Shown: in pieces, positions 36,013 through 47,913 of the stretch
Numbering within the stretch: position 1 is the first letter of the stretch
How the letters are laid out: every line of letters starts with the position of its first letter
Origin: Costus lasius
Lineage: Eukaryota > Streptophyta > Magnoliopsida > Zingiberales > Costaceae
Direction: 5' to 3'
DNA: 64,000 bases
Assembly (NCBI GenBank): GCA_027563935.2
Contig: CM050453.2
Coordinates: forward strand, 89,192,665-89,256,664
The notes under the pieces: generated by a model
Seen by the model: only the letters and a program-made list of their open reading frames with translations
What the model was told of the DNA's origin: nothing
The model's database searches: none
Position numbers and translations under genes: made by a program

Positions 36013-37290
36013 AGGGAAATCTTCTATAAATTGAGGAGAAGATGGACACACCGAAAGCCCCAATTTTAATCACCAATCGAGGGAGAAATTAGAGAAGGCA
36101 TCCTTAGGGCACAGCCTCGCGCTGAGAGGCATAGAGGCCACCTCAGGCCACAAAATTTATAGGAAAGCTTTGCCTGGAGGAGGAGACGATACCCCAGAAG
36201 TTTCAGAGCGAAAGGAGATCGATCGGAGGAGAAATCAACGAAAGAAGAGTTGCCTGCACTGTTCATCGTGATTCTGGAGCAAAATTACGGGCTGTAATTT
36301 TCATTATAGCCCTGTGTAAAATGTTTTTCCTCTTTCTCTTCGATTTCTGATCAATTTGAACTATAGTTTATTTTAATTCTTCTTCCATGCTAGCTTAGAC
36401 ATCTCTTGGGAATGGGGGAGTAATCCCCTAAATTTCTTAATGACTAGATTAATTTTACTTTTGTCATGATAATTTTACTATGATAATTTTACTTTTGTGA
36501 TGATTGCCTTTAATTCTCCATAGATTCACATTGTCTGCATGTTTTAAAGTTTTTGCAATATGGACTGAGAGGTGATTTGTGAAAATTTAGAACCCTAAAA
36601 TTGAACGTTAGGAACTCATCGTAAGAAATTAGGTTTGTTCTTATTTCTCGATTTTAGAAGTATATTGCCATGTTGATAATCTAAACTTAGGATTGAGTTA
36701 TTGAAATAAACATGATGATACTGTGAGAGATCAAGTATCGGATCGTTGGAGAACCTTAAGTAGAACCTATGAAAATTATAGTATGAAAATATGTAGTTTT
36801 CACTTGAGATGATTGACTAGAATTCGGATGCATGAGAGTGATCCTTGTATTCTTTGTCAAAGATTTACTTATATCTAACATTGAATAAATCCTGCATGAA
36901 AGTGAGGATTAGTTCTTTGTAAATTGCCTACGCGAGAGCGAGATGATTTCTTTATGAAGTAAATTATGTCTTTATCATAATAAAATTTGATTGATGAACA
37001 TCTATTCATATCTAGTCATGGAAATTAAGGTGGATGAAACCCTAGTCCCAGTTTCTCTCTCAGATATTTAGTTTACTTTCTGTTTGTGCTTTCATAATAT
37101 TCGATTTGCTTAGCTAGTGAGAAAATAACTATTTGGTACTTAACACGTAGGTCTCTGTGGTTCGATATCTTAATTATTACTTCGAGTATCCGTGCACTTG
37201 CGGACGCAACACTATTCTTCTCTATCTCAGCCCTTGAATGTATGAAGCGCCCCTAAGAGCCTTCTCATTCATAACTAATAGCGAAAATAG

Positions 37291-37668
37291 CCCCTTACCA
37301 AGGTTAGGTGTGCTAACCATCTTGATCAGACATTGAACCCTCAGATGCACCACTAGGCAGCCCTAGTAAGCATCATGGTTTGGCTAGTCAAGTTGATCAG
37401 CCCCTTAGGATGCTCAACCTTCACCATCAGCCCATGAACCCATTGTTAGACTACTAGGTGACCCCAGAAGTCAACATGGTTTGGCTACTGATGTAGGTCA
37501 ACCCCTTAGGGTGAGCCATCTTCATCATTAGCCCTTGAACCCTTGATGCACAACTAGGAAACCCTAGAATGCCTCATGGTTCGGCTAAGGACAAAGGTCA
37601 ACCCCCTAACTTGGTTAGGTTGCACCATCACCTTATCCAACCATCATCCCTCAAGTTAACCATCTAGG
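37291..37668. repeat. Tandem repeat of about 101-110 bp in C1 leader
   Basis: Units begin at CCCCTTA/CCCCTAA words near 37291, 37401, 37502 and 37603. Each contains GGTCAACCCC, a CATCATTAGCCCTTGAACC-like stretch and a CTAGGxxACCCTAGAA-like stretch. Related fragments continue after the MITE (38177-38340) and before S1 (34990-35220). The array belongs to the untranslated leader of C1. Confidence 0.6.
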
Positions 37669-38176
37669 TAGACTTGGCAATTCGGGTCAGTGGGTCATAA
37701 ACGGGTCGTGTCAGCTGTGACCCGTGACCCAATTAAGCCAACCCGAACACGACCCGTTTAATTAATTGGGTCAAACTATGTAACCTGAACACGACCCGAA
37801 TATAATCGGGTCAACCCGACACGACCCGAATAACCCGTTTATCATTCATATTTTAAATATAAATAATAAAGTGATAAAAAATTATATTAAAATTAATAAT
37901 ATTTTGGGCTTATGAGTGGGCCAAAATCTGGGTTAAAAGATAATTAGAAGATATTTGGGCTTATGGGCTAGCAATGGGAGTTAGGTAAGTCAATATATGT
38001 TGTAAACGGGTTAAGCGGGTCAACCCATTTACAACCTGACATGACTCAATTATTTTCGGGTCATATACGGGTTGACCTATTTATGACCCAAACACGATTA
38101 TGGCTGACCTAAACCCGCCTAACTTTGTGTCGAGTCGGGTCGGGTCAGCGGGTCGTGTCAGATTTTGCCAGGTCTA
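37669..38176. mobile_element. hAT-type MITE, 508 bp, inside C1
   Basis: Ends TAGACTTGGCAA and TTGCCAGGTCTA, with a perfect 8-bp duplication CATCTAGG (37661-37668 and 38177-38184). Subterminal CGGGTC/GACCCG words fill both sides. Non-coding; inserted into the C1 tandem repeat. Confidence 0.9.
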
Positions 38177-38937
38177 CATCTAGGTAACCTTAGGAGCCAC
38201 TCAAGGTTAGGTCAAAGAAGGGATGCGCCACCTTTAGGGTGAGGTGCACCAACCCTAACCCTAGCCACCAACCTCTTTCGATGCGCCTCTAGGTAACCCT
38301 AGAAGCCACCCTAGGGTTCAGCTAGGTCATGGGTTTTGCCACCTTGAGAGATGCGCAAGGGAGAGAGAGAGAGAAATGCCATGATGTCTTCAAAATCTTC
38401 AATTTAATTTACAATACAGAATTGAAATTCAAAATTGAAAGTCGGCACGCAGGCCTCATAATGATACATCACAGGCATGACAATTACAGGGCTTGTCTAA
38501 GATCACATCACGAAGCATAAATCAACTACTCATGCGATTCTACATGCTATGAAAAATCAATAAGTAATCACTTTTAATTTTTCATAAAACCCTTTCAATT
38601 AATTTTTAGCGACCCTATATCATCCTTCTATATTGTTTTGCCCCTCTTAGGAGTCTACAAAGGGTAGTCGCCCCTTGCAATCCTTACCCCATAGAGATTA
38701 GGACAATCACCCTGGCCCAATAATCTCCTATAGGTCTTGTGTGTAAGGAGGAGTAAATTCTTCCACATAGAGTCTATCCCAGTTGTGAAGAAAATGAAAA
38801 CTAAAAGATGATTAAGAGGTAAAAATTAATAGAAATTATTTTTCAACAGAAAAATCATAGCATAAAAATTTTCAAAAATCGTTTTCAAGTCATGGGGTAT
38901 GCACATGCAGAAAAGACACCTACGGGCCTCGTAAGAT

Positions 38938-38950
38938 CCCTCTAATACCA
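38938..38950 (-). other. C1 primer-binding site (tRNA-iMet type)
   Basis: The element strand reads TGGTATTAGAGGG right after the 5' LTR. It is one or two changes from the usual copia site TGGTATCAGAGC seen in C2. Confidence 0.75.
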
Positions 38951-38951
38951 C

Positions 38952-40673
38952 TGTTGGGAATCCCCAGACCTTATAAAAACTTTAAACACAGCGGAAACAA
39001 AGGTCCAAAACAGAATTCCTAGAAACACCAGAATCCCTTATGAGAGAAACTAAAGGATGTGAAGAGTAGTACCTTATCACTTGCGCTAGTCCTTATTGTT
39101 GTCGGTGATGAAGACGCATAGGTGTCCGTCCTCTACAATCGTGCACAAACGAACTATCTCGAGATTCCTCTGCTCCACACACGTGCTAGCTTTGGGAAAA
39201 GAGATCCATGCTTCTAATGTCTTCTCTACTTGCGCTAATCACCAAGACCATGCGCCAATGAGAAGGGGAAGTGTTGGCGACAAGGAGTGGGCATCACTAC
39301 CACTTGTCCCAACCTTGATGCAAAAACTTTTCTTTTGTTATCACCATCATGACCCTCACTCCAAGGAGGAGAGGGGAGGCGACAACAGGAGATGAGAGAA
39401 TGAACTGGTGCAAAAATCTTACAAGAGAGTATGTCTATTTATAATAGATGAACCAGCTATTCTTGGAGATATTTAGCGATGTGGGACATTGTTTAGGCGT
39501 CTATTTAAATTTCATAATTAAATAATTAATTACAAAATGTGCCTAGCTCAATTAATTAGCCAAGACAAAAATTCTCTTGCTAATTAATAATTTTATTTTA
39601 TTCATGTGCTTAAAGTACCAAGTCCAAACTTGCACTAAGACCCTTGTTTGACTCATTTCGACTACACAGGTCAACAGAGGTCAAACATGGTCTACTAGAG
39701 GTCAACTAGTGGTCAAACATGAACTAAATAAAATTTCATCTCCACAGAAAAATCTCAAAGCATCAATTTCCCAAAATGATCCGAATCATACAATGATTTA
39801 ATGTGAGGCTAACCGATCAATACAAAATCTCTGACATCTAGGTGTGCGACCTTGTAGGTACTTCAAACGTTGGCAGTGATGACTAAATCATTCAAGCAAT
39901 GAGTGGCACCTAGCAGTACATCATTGTTACCCAAGTCATTAGAATAAATATCACCGTCGACAACCTCTAAAACTGCAACAAAGTGTAAGTACATAATTGT
40001 CCTTTCGCTAGACTGATGTCCAGATTGGGCAAGTGTGTCACACTTGTTAATCCCAATATTATGGCATGACTAAATCAGGTTCTCACCTGGGTATGGCCAT
40101 ACACTTTCAGTCATCCATAGAAGGTCGCTATGGACAATCAATCTTCCCTGCAGGGAAGGGGCAAATCCTCTCTTGGCACATTGAATCTCTCATATGGCTC
40201 ATGATGCACCCAATGACAATGTTATGACTTCCCTTTTATAGTGAAGCGTTAGGTTATATCAAAGTGCCTCATTCACCATATAGAATGCCAATGCCCTCAA
40301 GTCTAGGACAATCGTAACTCTGTCACTGTGATCTTCATCTTGTGACACCAAGATAAATCTTCACGACGGGTCGGTCCAGTATGTCTCTTTTGATATACCT
40401 ATATGCCTGCGTTGGCAACCCGTGCTCAACTAGCGCATATACCAGTCTCAAGTGAATCATAGTTGTCCCATATCCACCATGATTCTTGACCGGAGACGAA
40501 ACTGAGATAAGACAAACATCTATCTCTTAGGTACATCGTACATGTAACTATACCTGCGCAGATGTACATATTTGCATAACAATGACCATGCCAGGATATC
40601 TCATCTATCAACTAGATGTGATACACATATCTCATTGGACCATCCCAAAGGTCCTAGGGCATAAATACTAACA
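38952..40673 (-). repeat. C1 5' LTR
   Basis: 1,722 bp, TGTTGGGAATC to ATACTAACA on the plus strand. Its pair is 30260-31982. Differences cluster in the first 275 bp (about 24), and most are C/T or G/A. Confidence 0.88.
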
Positions 40674-40678
40674 GAAAT

Positions 40679-41392
40679 CTGGGATAAGATTTCACCACAC
40701 TGATTTTTTATGAAAAAATGCAATAAATATCTATGTCAATTATTTAAGTTTTGTTAAAGAGAAATTACCCTAAGATAGAGTTGTCTCCTCTCGAATGTCT
40801 AACTCGTACTAATCCAACCTTCACTATTGTGATTTGTTCTTCTAGTTTTTAAGCTCAGTAATTTATTTTTAGTGCCTAATAAATTAGGTTTAATCTCATG
40901 GCTTAATTCAAAGGTTCTACTCTCAAGTGATTTTAAAGTACTATAATAGCTTAAATCACAAGTTCAACTTAAGTGTTTATAACAACATAATTCACTCTTT
41001 AGTATAACTATTTTATTTGGAATAATGAAATTATATATATTAGAGTTATTACATGTATGATTAACTGCAATAACTAAATTGCTAAGATCTAGCTACTCTT
41101 GTAGTTTAACTCTATAGGTCTAGTTAAAGGGATCTAGGATTATAAGTCAGCTCTTAGTCCTTGTTACAACCCCTAAGACATGCAATGATCTAAATCTAGA
41201 TAATTACAAGTGTAGAGAATCACTTAAATTAAATTTACATTACTTTAAACAAATGACAATGTAAAAATAATTATTTAAATCATTAAAAGATCAGAGGGTT
41301 ACTTCCTCGGTCTTGAAGAAAAGTTTACATTATCAAAGACATGATTTCATAGCAATAATTCATAAGAAAGAATTTTCACAAATCAGAGTCAT
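40679..41392 (-). repeat. Athila-like LTR B, second segment
   Basis: Continuation of the LTR cut by C1. It carries the same family landmarks as LTR A and S2 (TTCACTATTGTGATTTG, CTCTAACTTCT-type words). It is cut again at 41392 by another solo LTR. Confidence 0.6.
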
Positions 41393-42364
41393 TGATGTAG
41401 GGGCATCTTCAAGGACTTAGTTGTGTTTGACATCATTTTAGAAACTTGTTGCATTTTGATATTTTGGGACTTGTTTAATTTCTGTATGTTGCAACATTAT
41501 CCTATTTTCAGCACTCATTATTATGTTGTAGTTAGGATTTTAGCCTAGGATTTACTTTTAAATCTTTATTTATTTTGTAGGGATGTATTAGGTTGTTACT
41601 AGCCTAGGATGTATGCACCTGTAAGGCACTACAAGGCACCCAGGCACCTCAACTACAAAATCATTATCTCTTGGAATTCAAGCTCACGTTTAATCTCAAC
41701 CAGCATCAACCTCAAAATCAACATCCAAATCAGAATCGGCAAGATCAAATCAAGTTTAATCCAGCCAAGTCAAAGCTCAACTTCAAGTTAACACCCATTC
41801 CAATATTGCCCAGCTTGACACATGCGTCACAGTCAACATCTAGCTCGAATTCAATCAGATCAGATTCAATTACAACTCAGCAGAGTTGAAAATCATTTGA
41901 GAAAACTTGAAATTGTGTTAGCTGTGTTCGTTTGTGCCGAGAGTGGAGCTTGCTCCTCTTGTGTACCGAGGGTTGAGCTTGCTCCTCTCCTTATCCTTCT
42001 CTTCTCTATTCTCTTCTCTTCTCTCCATCTTAGTTCTCTGAAGCTCTCCAACTACTCCTTGGAGTGCCGCTGAAGTTGCCGACGTGAGGATTTCTAGAGT
42101 GCTGAAACTTGGGAAACCTTGGGATCACTTGGCTGGAAATCTCAGGATTGGCGCAAGACTTGGAATCAAAGGCCTTGATACAAGATTTAAAAGGGGTCTG
42201 GCCCCCTTCCTTCAAGGGGGCCTCAGGTGTCCTCTATCCAAACTACTAGCCTTGTAGAAAATTACATGCGTGGACATAAATTTTACTTGAAATATGCATT
42301 TACTATTACATTGGATGAGCTACATACCTAAGGATATCTAGGGCATAAAATTTGTTCTTCATCA
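41393..42364. repeat. Solo LTR, 972 bp, TGATG...CATCA
   Basis: Ends TGATGTAGGGGC and GTTCTTCATCA with a 5-bp inverted end (TGATG/CATCA). A perfect 5-bp duplication GTCAT lies at 41388-41392 and 42365-42369. The body is unlike the Athila-like or copia LTRs here. Short frames inside are Ser/Gln-rich and unsupported. Confidence 0.82.
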
Positions 42365-42369
42365 GTCAT

Positions 42370-42655
42370 GAAATAAAAATTAGTTCAACTTCACTATCGT
42401 CATAGGGGTGTGATGACTCGTCATAGTGCTGTGATCGTAAAGGTAGAATTTTGCTTCATCCTATTGTACCCTTTTCAAAGAGCCAATGCTTCTATCGCTG
42501 ATTTGTCCCTAACCCAATCCCCTTTTCTTCTAAAATTTTGTTTTCTCTTCTCCTCCTAGATGCGCAACTTCCCCATAATTTTCGTGGCTAGAAGTGCTCG
42601 GTATGCCTATCGGTAAAATCTAGAACCCTAGCGGCACCAAGACGGAGTCATTGAT
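42370..42655 (-). repeat. Athila-like LTR B, third segment, truncated
   Basis: Resumes LTR B: TCGGTATGCCTATCGGTAA and CCTAGCGGCACC match CTACGCCTCTCGGCC and TTTAGCGGCGCC in LTR A. Its U3 end is missing. The three segments sum to about 1.17 kb against 1.9 kb for a full LTR. Confidence 0.55.
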
Positions 42656-42846
42656 GGGGTCTTGGACACCCAAGAACCCATGGAAGACACCTGGGAAGAC
42701 TCCCCAGGACGTGAGGAGGGTACCCTGAAAGTTTCAGGTGAATCGGAGTTCAGCACAGAGTTCACACCCCGGGGCGTGAAGACCTTCACGCCCGTGTTCG
42801 GCTCGGTGGACAGAAGCACACCCGTGCCCGCACGCACGACCGCAAC
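42656..42846 (+). other. Unresolved Athila-like segment
   Basis: An open frame from 42662 reaches the solo LTR. If that LTR and one target copy are removed, the frame is in register with the gag fragment at 45051. This favours a gag linker. Against that, GGGTACCCTGAAAGTTTCAG resembles S1 near 36190, and CACGCCCGTG words recur as in the LTR arrays. Both readings remain open. Confidence 0.4.
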
Positions 42847-45044
42847 TGTTAGGAATACCGGGTGTAATTTAAAATTTTGCAGTTCTAGGACGCAGTGGAA
42901 GAGTCATAACACCCGAAACATATTCCTTTCCCAAGGATCCATGCGAGAGAGAAAACACAAGGATGTGTTAGAGATGTACCTCTTTTGCTTGTCGAGATGT
43001 TGAAGCCATGTTGAAGGCGCCCAAGTGTTCGCCCTCTACAAGTATTCACGCGTCGACCGTCTCAACGTTGCTCCCTCCCACGCTTGGTGCTAGCCTCGGG
43101 AAGAGAATCAAGCCTTTGTCACCCTCTTCTTGTCTTGAGCCACCTCCAAGGTAGAAGCACCAAGAAGAGGTGAGGATGAAGAAGATGCACCAAGTACTTC
43201 CTTCTTCTTCTATGCTTGCACCACCTTCAAGCAAGGTGCGTCTATGGCCAACGAAGTAAGGGGGCTTGTGGTAAGGAGACACCACCAAGCACCAAGACTC
43301 CTTGTGCCAAGAAGAGAGGGAGAAGAAGAAGAACTTGCGCCTTTGATGGAAGAAGGAGAGCTCCAAGCTCTCAAGTTGTCGTCCCTCTATGTCTTCACGC
43401 CTCCAAGAGATTAGATAGATGAGAGGGGGCGACAAGGGCTTGTTTTATAGAGATTAAGGGTGGTTAGGGTTAATTGGAAGGTCAATACGATTTGGGCATA
43501 AATCAAGGAATTTGAACAATTAATTATCTTGATTGAATTCTCAATCATAATCAATAAATCCTTGATTACATATGTGCCAAGCAATGCCACCCAAAGCATC
43601 GCCATATGCGCCCAAACACATGCCTAAAGAGGCATCAATCTCATTCATGCGCCAAGGTATGAATATAGCTTGCCTATTTAGGTATAGGCGCAAATCCTAA
43701 TTGAGTTAGGGTTCTAATTATATAAATAATCAGCCCCATATGCGCCTAATACTTTCCAATTAATTATTTTAAGTGATTAAATTCAAATCCAATTTGAATC
43801 AATCACCTAGGAGATGCCAAATATAGCATTAGCGCAAATCCTAGTCCAACCAGGAATCCATAAGCGCTTATCCTATAATTTCATCCCCATTATACCCTTT
43901 TAGCCTCTTGGCTTCTCATTACAACTTATTAGCAAGCCCCATTAAGCAATGGGCTTGGCCCAAGGTCCATTATGCATGCTAACCATGTAACTGGATCCAA
44001 TCCAATTTAACCCAAGGTCAAATGAAGCTAACCATGGTTAATTTGGTCAATATGCCAAAATTGGGAGTTGGCCCTAATAAGTTTCTTCCATCTCATCAGG
44101 CCCATTGGCGCTGATGAAATCTTCCAAATGGATCCAAGTTATCCAATAACTTGATCCTAAGGCTTCTGATTAAAGCAACGTCAAGAGTCTATTTGCGTGT
44201 GACCCCGTAGGATCCATATGACGATGGCATTGATGTAAACATCATAAGTAGTGAAGGGTATCTAGCAACACATCACTACTACCCATGTCATTAGACTTAA
44301 GTCATATGGCAACAACTCCTAAACAAGCAACGAGGATTCCCATGCATTATATATATATCCCTTTGCCTAAACTGATATCCCGCCGTTGGATTTAGTCTCA
44401 ATCTTATCAATCCAATCTATTGGTCATGACTCAATCAGTGTGGCCACACTTTCCTATCATGCACCAATGAGGTGGGGCACCCCAGAGTGGATATCATGCT
44501 TCCTCGGAAGGAAGGGGCAAATCCTACTGTTGGTCATCCATGTCTCTACATGACTTATGATATGTCCAATGTTAATCGTATTGGTCTCCTAGTTATGGAA
44601 AGACGTAAGATTACATCAAAACATAACCATCATCATAACTAGACATGAATACCTCAAGTCTAAGGATCAATGCAAGCCTCTTGCATGTGAGATTGACTTG
44701 TTGACTAGACAAGTCAATCCTCACGGTGGATCACTCCAGTGCATCCAATGCACCTGTATGTCTGCGTTACTGTGCCCCGCACCTAACCAGCTCATACACC
44801 AGTCTCACATGCACCAAAGCCATCCCATATCTACTAAGGTGCCTTGACTAGGGATAGCTTATGAGAATGGATCCAACCAAACTCCTGGGACATTATTTAT
44901 GCAACTCTATACATCAACGCAGGTAGAAAAGTCTGCATAACAACGACCATGCCTCTATAAAGAATAATAGTTCTATCAAAGTACATTCAAACAATGCCTG
45001 ACCATGTACATACATTAGTCTGTAGGGCATATACACCAATAATA
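42847..45044 (-). repeat. Copia solo LTR, minus orientation
   Basis: A 2.2-kb LTR beginning TGTTAGGAATACC and ending near CACCAATAATA. Internal landmarks match C1 LTRs and the LTR at 63566: GCAGTGGAAGAG, CGCCCAAGTGTTCGCCCTCTAC, GTGCTAGCCTCGGG. ACCGCA at 42839-42844 and 45045-45050 is the candidate target duplication, though the exact ends are fuzzy. No primer site or coding region adjoins it. Confidence 0.7.
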
Positions 45045-45050
45045 ACCGCA

Positions 45051-45377
45051 TATGTTGCACCACATGCTTGCAAGCCTCCTATCCCCTTCCCACATAGATT
45101 ACCTAAAGCAAAGCTCGACAAATAGTTCGATAAATTCCATGAAGTTTTGAGAAAATTTTACATTAACATCCCTTTTGTTGATGCTTTGTCACAAATGCCC
45201 ACTTATGTGAAGTTTTTGAAGAACATCTTGTCCAATAAGAGGAAGCTGGAAGAGCAAGGAACAGTTGCACTCACTGAATATTGTAGTGCAATTATTCAAA
45301 ACAAACCTCCTCAAAAGCTCAAAGACCCTAGAAGTTTCTCTATACCATGCTAAATAGGAGAAATGCTATTTGAACAC
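45051..45377 (+). pseudogene. Athila-like Ty3 gag-protease junction fragment
   Basis: One frame reads KPPIPFPHRLPKAKLDK, a stop at 45123, then FYINIPFVDALSQMPTYVKF and KRKLEEQGTVALTEYCSAI, and finishes with KLKDPRSFSIPC and a stop at 45351. These are hallmark Athila/Tat-lineage sequences just before the protease. The fragment breaks at FEH (45377), where S2 begins. The protease ALCDLGAS follows on the other side of S2, in the same frame. Confidence 0.85.
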
Positions 45378-46215
45378 TGATAGGATTCCGCAAGTGCACA
45401 GAATTATCGAAGTAATAAAAATATCGATCCACAGAGACCTACGTGTTAAGTACCAAATAGTTGTATTCTCACTAGCTAAGCAATCGAGTATGATGCGAGT
45501 AAACAATAGGAAAGCGCACAAAATAAGAGATAATCAAAGAGAGATACATGAGACTAGGGTTTCATCCACCTTAACTTCAATGATTAGATATAATAAAAGG
45601 TTCGTCAATCAAATCTTGCTATGATAAAGACCTAATTTACTTCATAAAAGGATTATCTCACTTTCGTGCAGACAATCACGCAGGGACCAATCCTCGCTTT
45701 CACGCAAGATCTATCCCAACGCTGCAGATAAGTAAACCATCAACAAAGAACTCAAGGATCACTTTCGTGCATCCGAATTCTAAGTTGATCATCACAAGTG
45801 GAGCCTCAAGGATCACTTTCGTGCATCTGAAACTCAACACAAGTTCTACTTAAGGCTTTCCAACGGATCGTTACTCACTTTCGCGCAATAACTATCAACG
45901 TTTATAACATTAATTAAATCCTAAATCGATATTATCAAACATGGCAATAAATCTACTAGAACAAATCAAATTGGATCTAACCTAAGGAAGGAATCTCAAC
46001 ATGCAATTTTAGGGTTCCAAGTTCTCAAGCAAATCACCTTTCAGTCTCATTGTGAAAACTCTAAAGCATGGATAATAACATAGATCTATGTAAAATCAAA
46101 GACAATTCATCACAAAAGTAGAATTATCACAACGAAGATTATTATGATGAAAGAGAAGAATTATCTAATCATTAAAATTCAAGGGGATTACACCCCATGT
46201 CCCAAAGGAGTATTA

Positions 46216-47898
46216 TGTTGGGGTATGCCCTTAAGGCTAATGTTTGAGGCCTTGGGATTCTTTCAGTATCAGGTATAAACTCTTAAGTTTATAAAGGCAA
46301 TGGTTGTTATTCAGTTTGTTACATTGTCTGCTGCAATAAGTGTGCTTCTGAATAATGTCTCAAAGCTGTTCAGCTAGGCTGACATGCTATATGTCCTTAG
46401 TCGAGATATCTTGGTGAATATGAGACAGCCTTGATATGATTGAGACTAATATGTGTTCTAATCTTATAGGATGCTTCGAGCATGGAATAAGATGTAGACT
46501 CATGGGTACATTGGATGTACTGGACAGACCCTACTAGGATATTCAATTGCTTGTCACAATGTGAATAATCCTTGATTGCAACAAGTGGCACATGTCCTCT
46601 GACTTGAGATCACTTGTGTTTCTAAATGATGATTGTCATTGTTTTGAGGTAGTTCAATATCATTTGAAACATAATGGTTATAGACTATCTTGGATAATGA
46701 TCATGAGTCAGGTTAGGGCACTAGTGATAGATATAGGATTGCCGTCTCCTTGTTTAAGGAGTGTGATGTTCTAAAGGGGCCCCCTGGATGAGATGATTGA
46801 GAAAGTGTATGGCCATACCCAGGTGACTATGTTCATCTGATCTAATCATGTTCATCATATTGGAGCTACAGGCTTGACACGCTTGTCCAATAAGAACATC
46901 CAGTGGCAAAGGAATCATGTATGCCTTGTGAAATGGATTCACACTTGTGCTGTGGTTTGGGTGTAGTCTTGGAAGACTCTTTCCTTTATATCGGGAGACA
47001 GTGATGTGTTGCTAGATACCCCTCACTGATCGTGATAACGTAAGTTATCGTTACCGACATTTAAAGGAAACCCTTAGGGTCTCACAATTTGATGATATGA
47101 CTTACTTAAGTCAGATCGTGTGGACTGAATTGTCAGGGTTCAGTTTAAAGGGATTTAATTTCTGATTGTGAGTGAGATCTGGTCTGATCATGTTTGATTG
47201 ATTAGGGCTTGAGATCGGTAAGCTTCGATCGAGAGAATGGATGCTAGATCGGTGAGATCAGGGTGCATCAAGAGATGAACGGTTAGATCTGGAACCTTAG
47301 GGTTTAATATGATCTGGACTAAAGGCTTGGCTTGATTGGTATTTGAACCAAATCAAAATGAACCAGCTCATCAAGTGAGCGCATGGTTCAAGGGGAGAGG
47401 GTGTAACGACTAGTTCACTTGGCGTGAACGTTTAAGCGTATGTGGGTTTCTATTTTTGGAAACCATGATCTCCACATGAGACACGCTTCACGTTCGAATA
47501 GAAGTGAGTTCTATTCTCGCCTTTCCTGAGATTCCTCTTGACGTTTTCGTGTGTGGCGACACCTTGAAGCTTCGTGAGGATTCAGCCAAGAAGGAAAAAT
47601 CTTCTCATCCCTTTCACTCGACAAGAACTCCTTAGAACCTTGCTAGCACAAGGAGCACTAAGGGAGTAGGCGACATCATTTGTGTGCGCACCATTTGGAG
47701 GAGAAGCGCTTGAGTCTCTTCTTCCTAGACGCCATCCAAGCAATGGCTTTGGTGAGAATCGATTCCTTGATTCTTATTTGCAATCACTTATAAGTTGATC
47801 ATATAATATGAAAAAGATCCTAGAAACCCCTTCCGCTGCATGAAAACCTCCATATGCGCCTATCTAGGGTTTCGCCCCCTTTGTTAAGGGGACTTTCA
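46216..47898 (+). repeat. C2 5' LTR
   Basis: TGTTGGGGTATGCCC to GGGGACTTTCA. Same length as the 3' LTR. Short frames repeated in both LTRs (for example 46592-46774 and 53994-54176) carry no domain and are not called. Confidence 0.95.
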
Positions 47899-47900
47899 AT

Positions 47901-47913
47901 TGGTATCAGAGCC
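47901..47913 (+). other. C2 primer-binding site (tRNA-iMet type)
   Basis: TGGTATCAGAGCC, two bases after the LTR. This is the standard plant copia site, complementary to the 3' end of initiator methionine tRNA. Confidence 0.92.

Larger units (their letters stand above)
35344..37211 (+). repeat. S1: Athila-like solo LTR inside C1
   Basis: A 1,868-bp LTR from TGATGACACC to GCAACA, homologous to S2 (45378-56388) but in the opposite orientation. Flanks CTGTT (35339-35343) and CTATT (37212-37216) match at 4 of 5. The order is: U3 with an array of palindromic ACGGxxCCGT words, a TATA box near 36003, then AAAGTGAxxAT-type words, and the GTGCACTTGCGGA end. No internal region is present, so it formed by LTR-LTR recombination. 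Confidence 0.8.
30260..40673 (-). mobile_element. C1: minus-strand Ty1/copia element, gag only
   Basis: A 10.4-kb element with two LTRs, read on the minus strand. Orientation is fixed by a polypurine tract next to the left LTR and a tRNA-iMet-type primer site next to the right LTR. The 5-bp flanks are AAAAT (30255-30259) and GAAAT (40674-40678), matching at 4 of 5. The LTRs differ at about 80 of 1,722 positions by my count, mostly transitions. A shortened gag is the only coding remnant, with no protease, integrase or RT, so it is non-autonomous. It later received solo LTR S1 (35344-37211) and a hAT MITE (37669-38176). Confidence 0.88.

Noticed and set aside
30405..39395. 99-aa frame conserved in both C1 LTRs (30405-30704 and 39096-39395)
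   Set aside because: Antisense to the element, no domain, and its conservation is explained by LTR identity alone.
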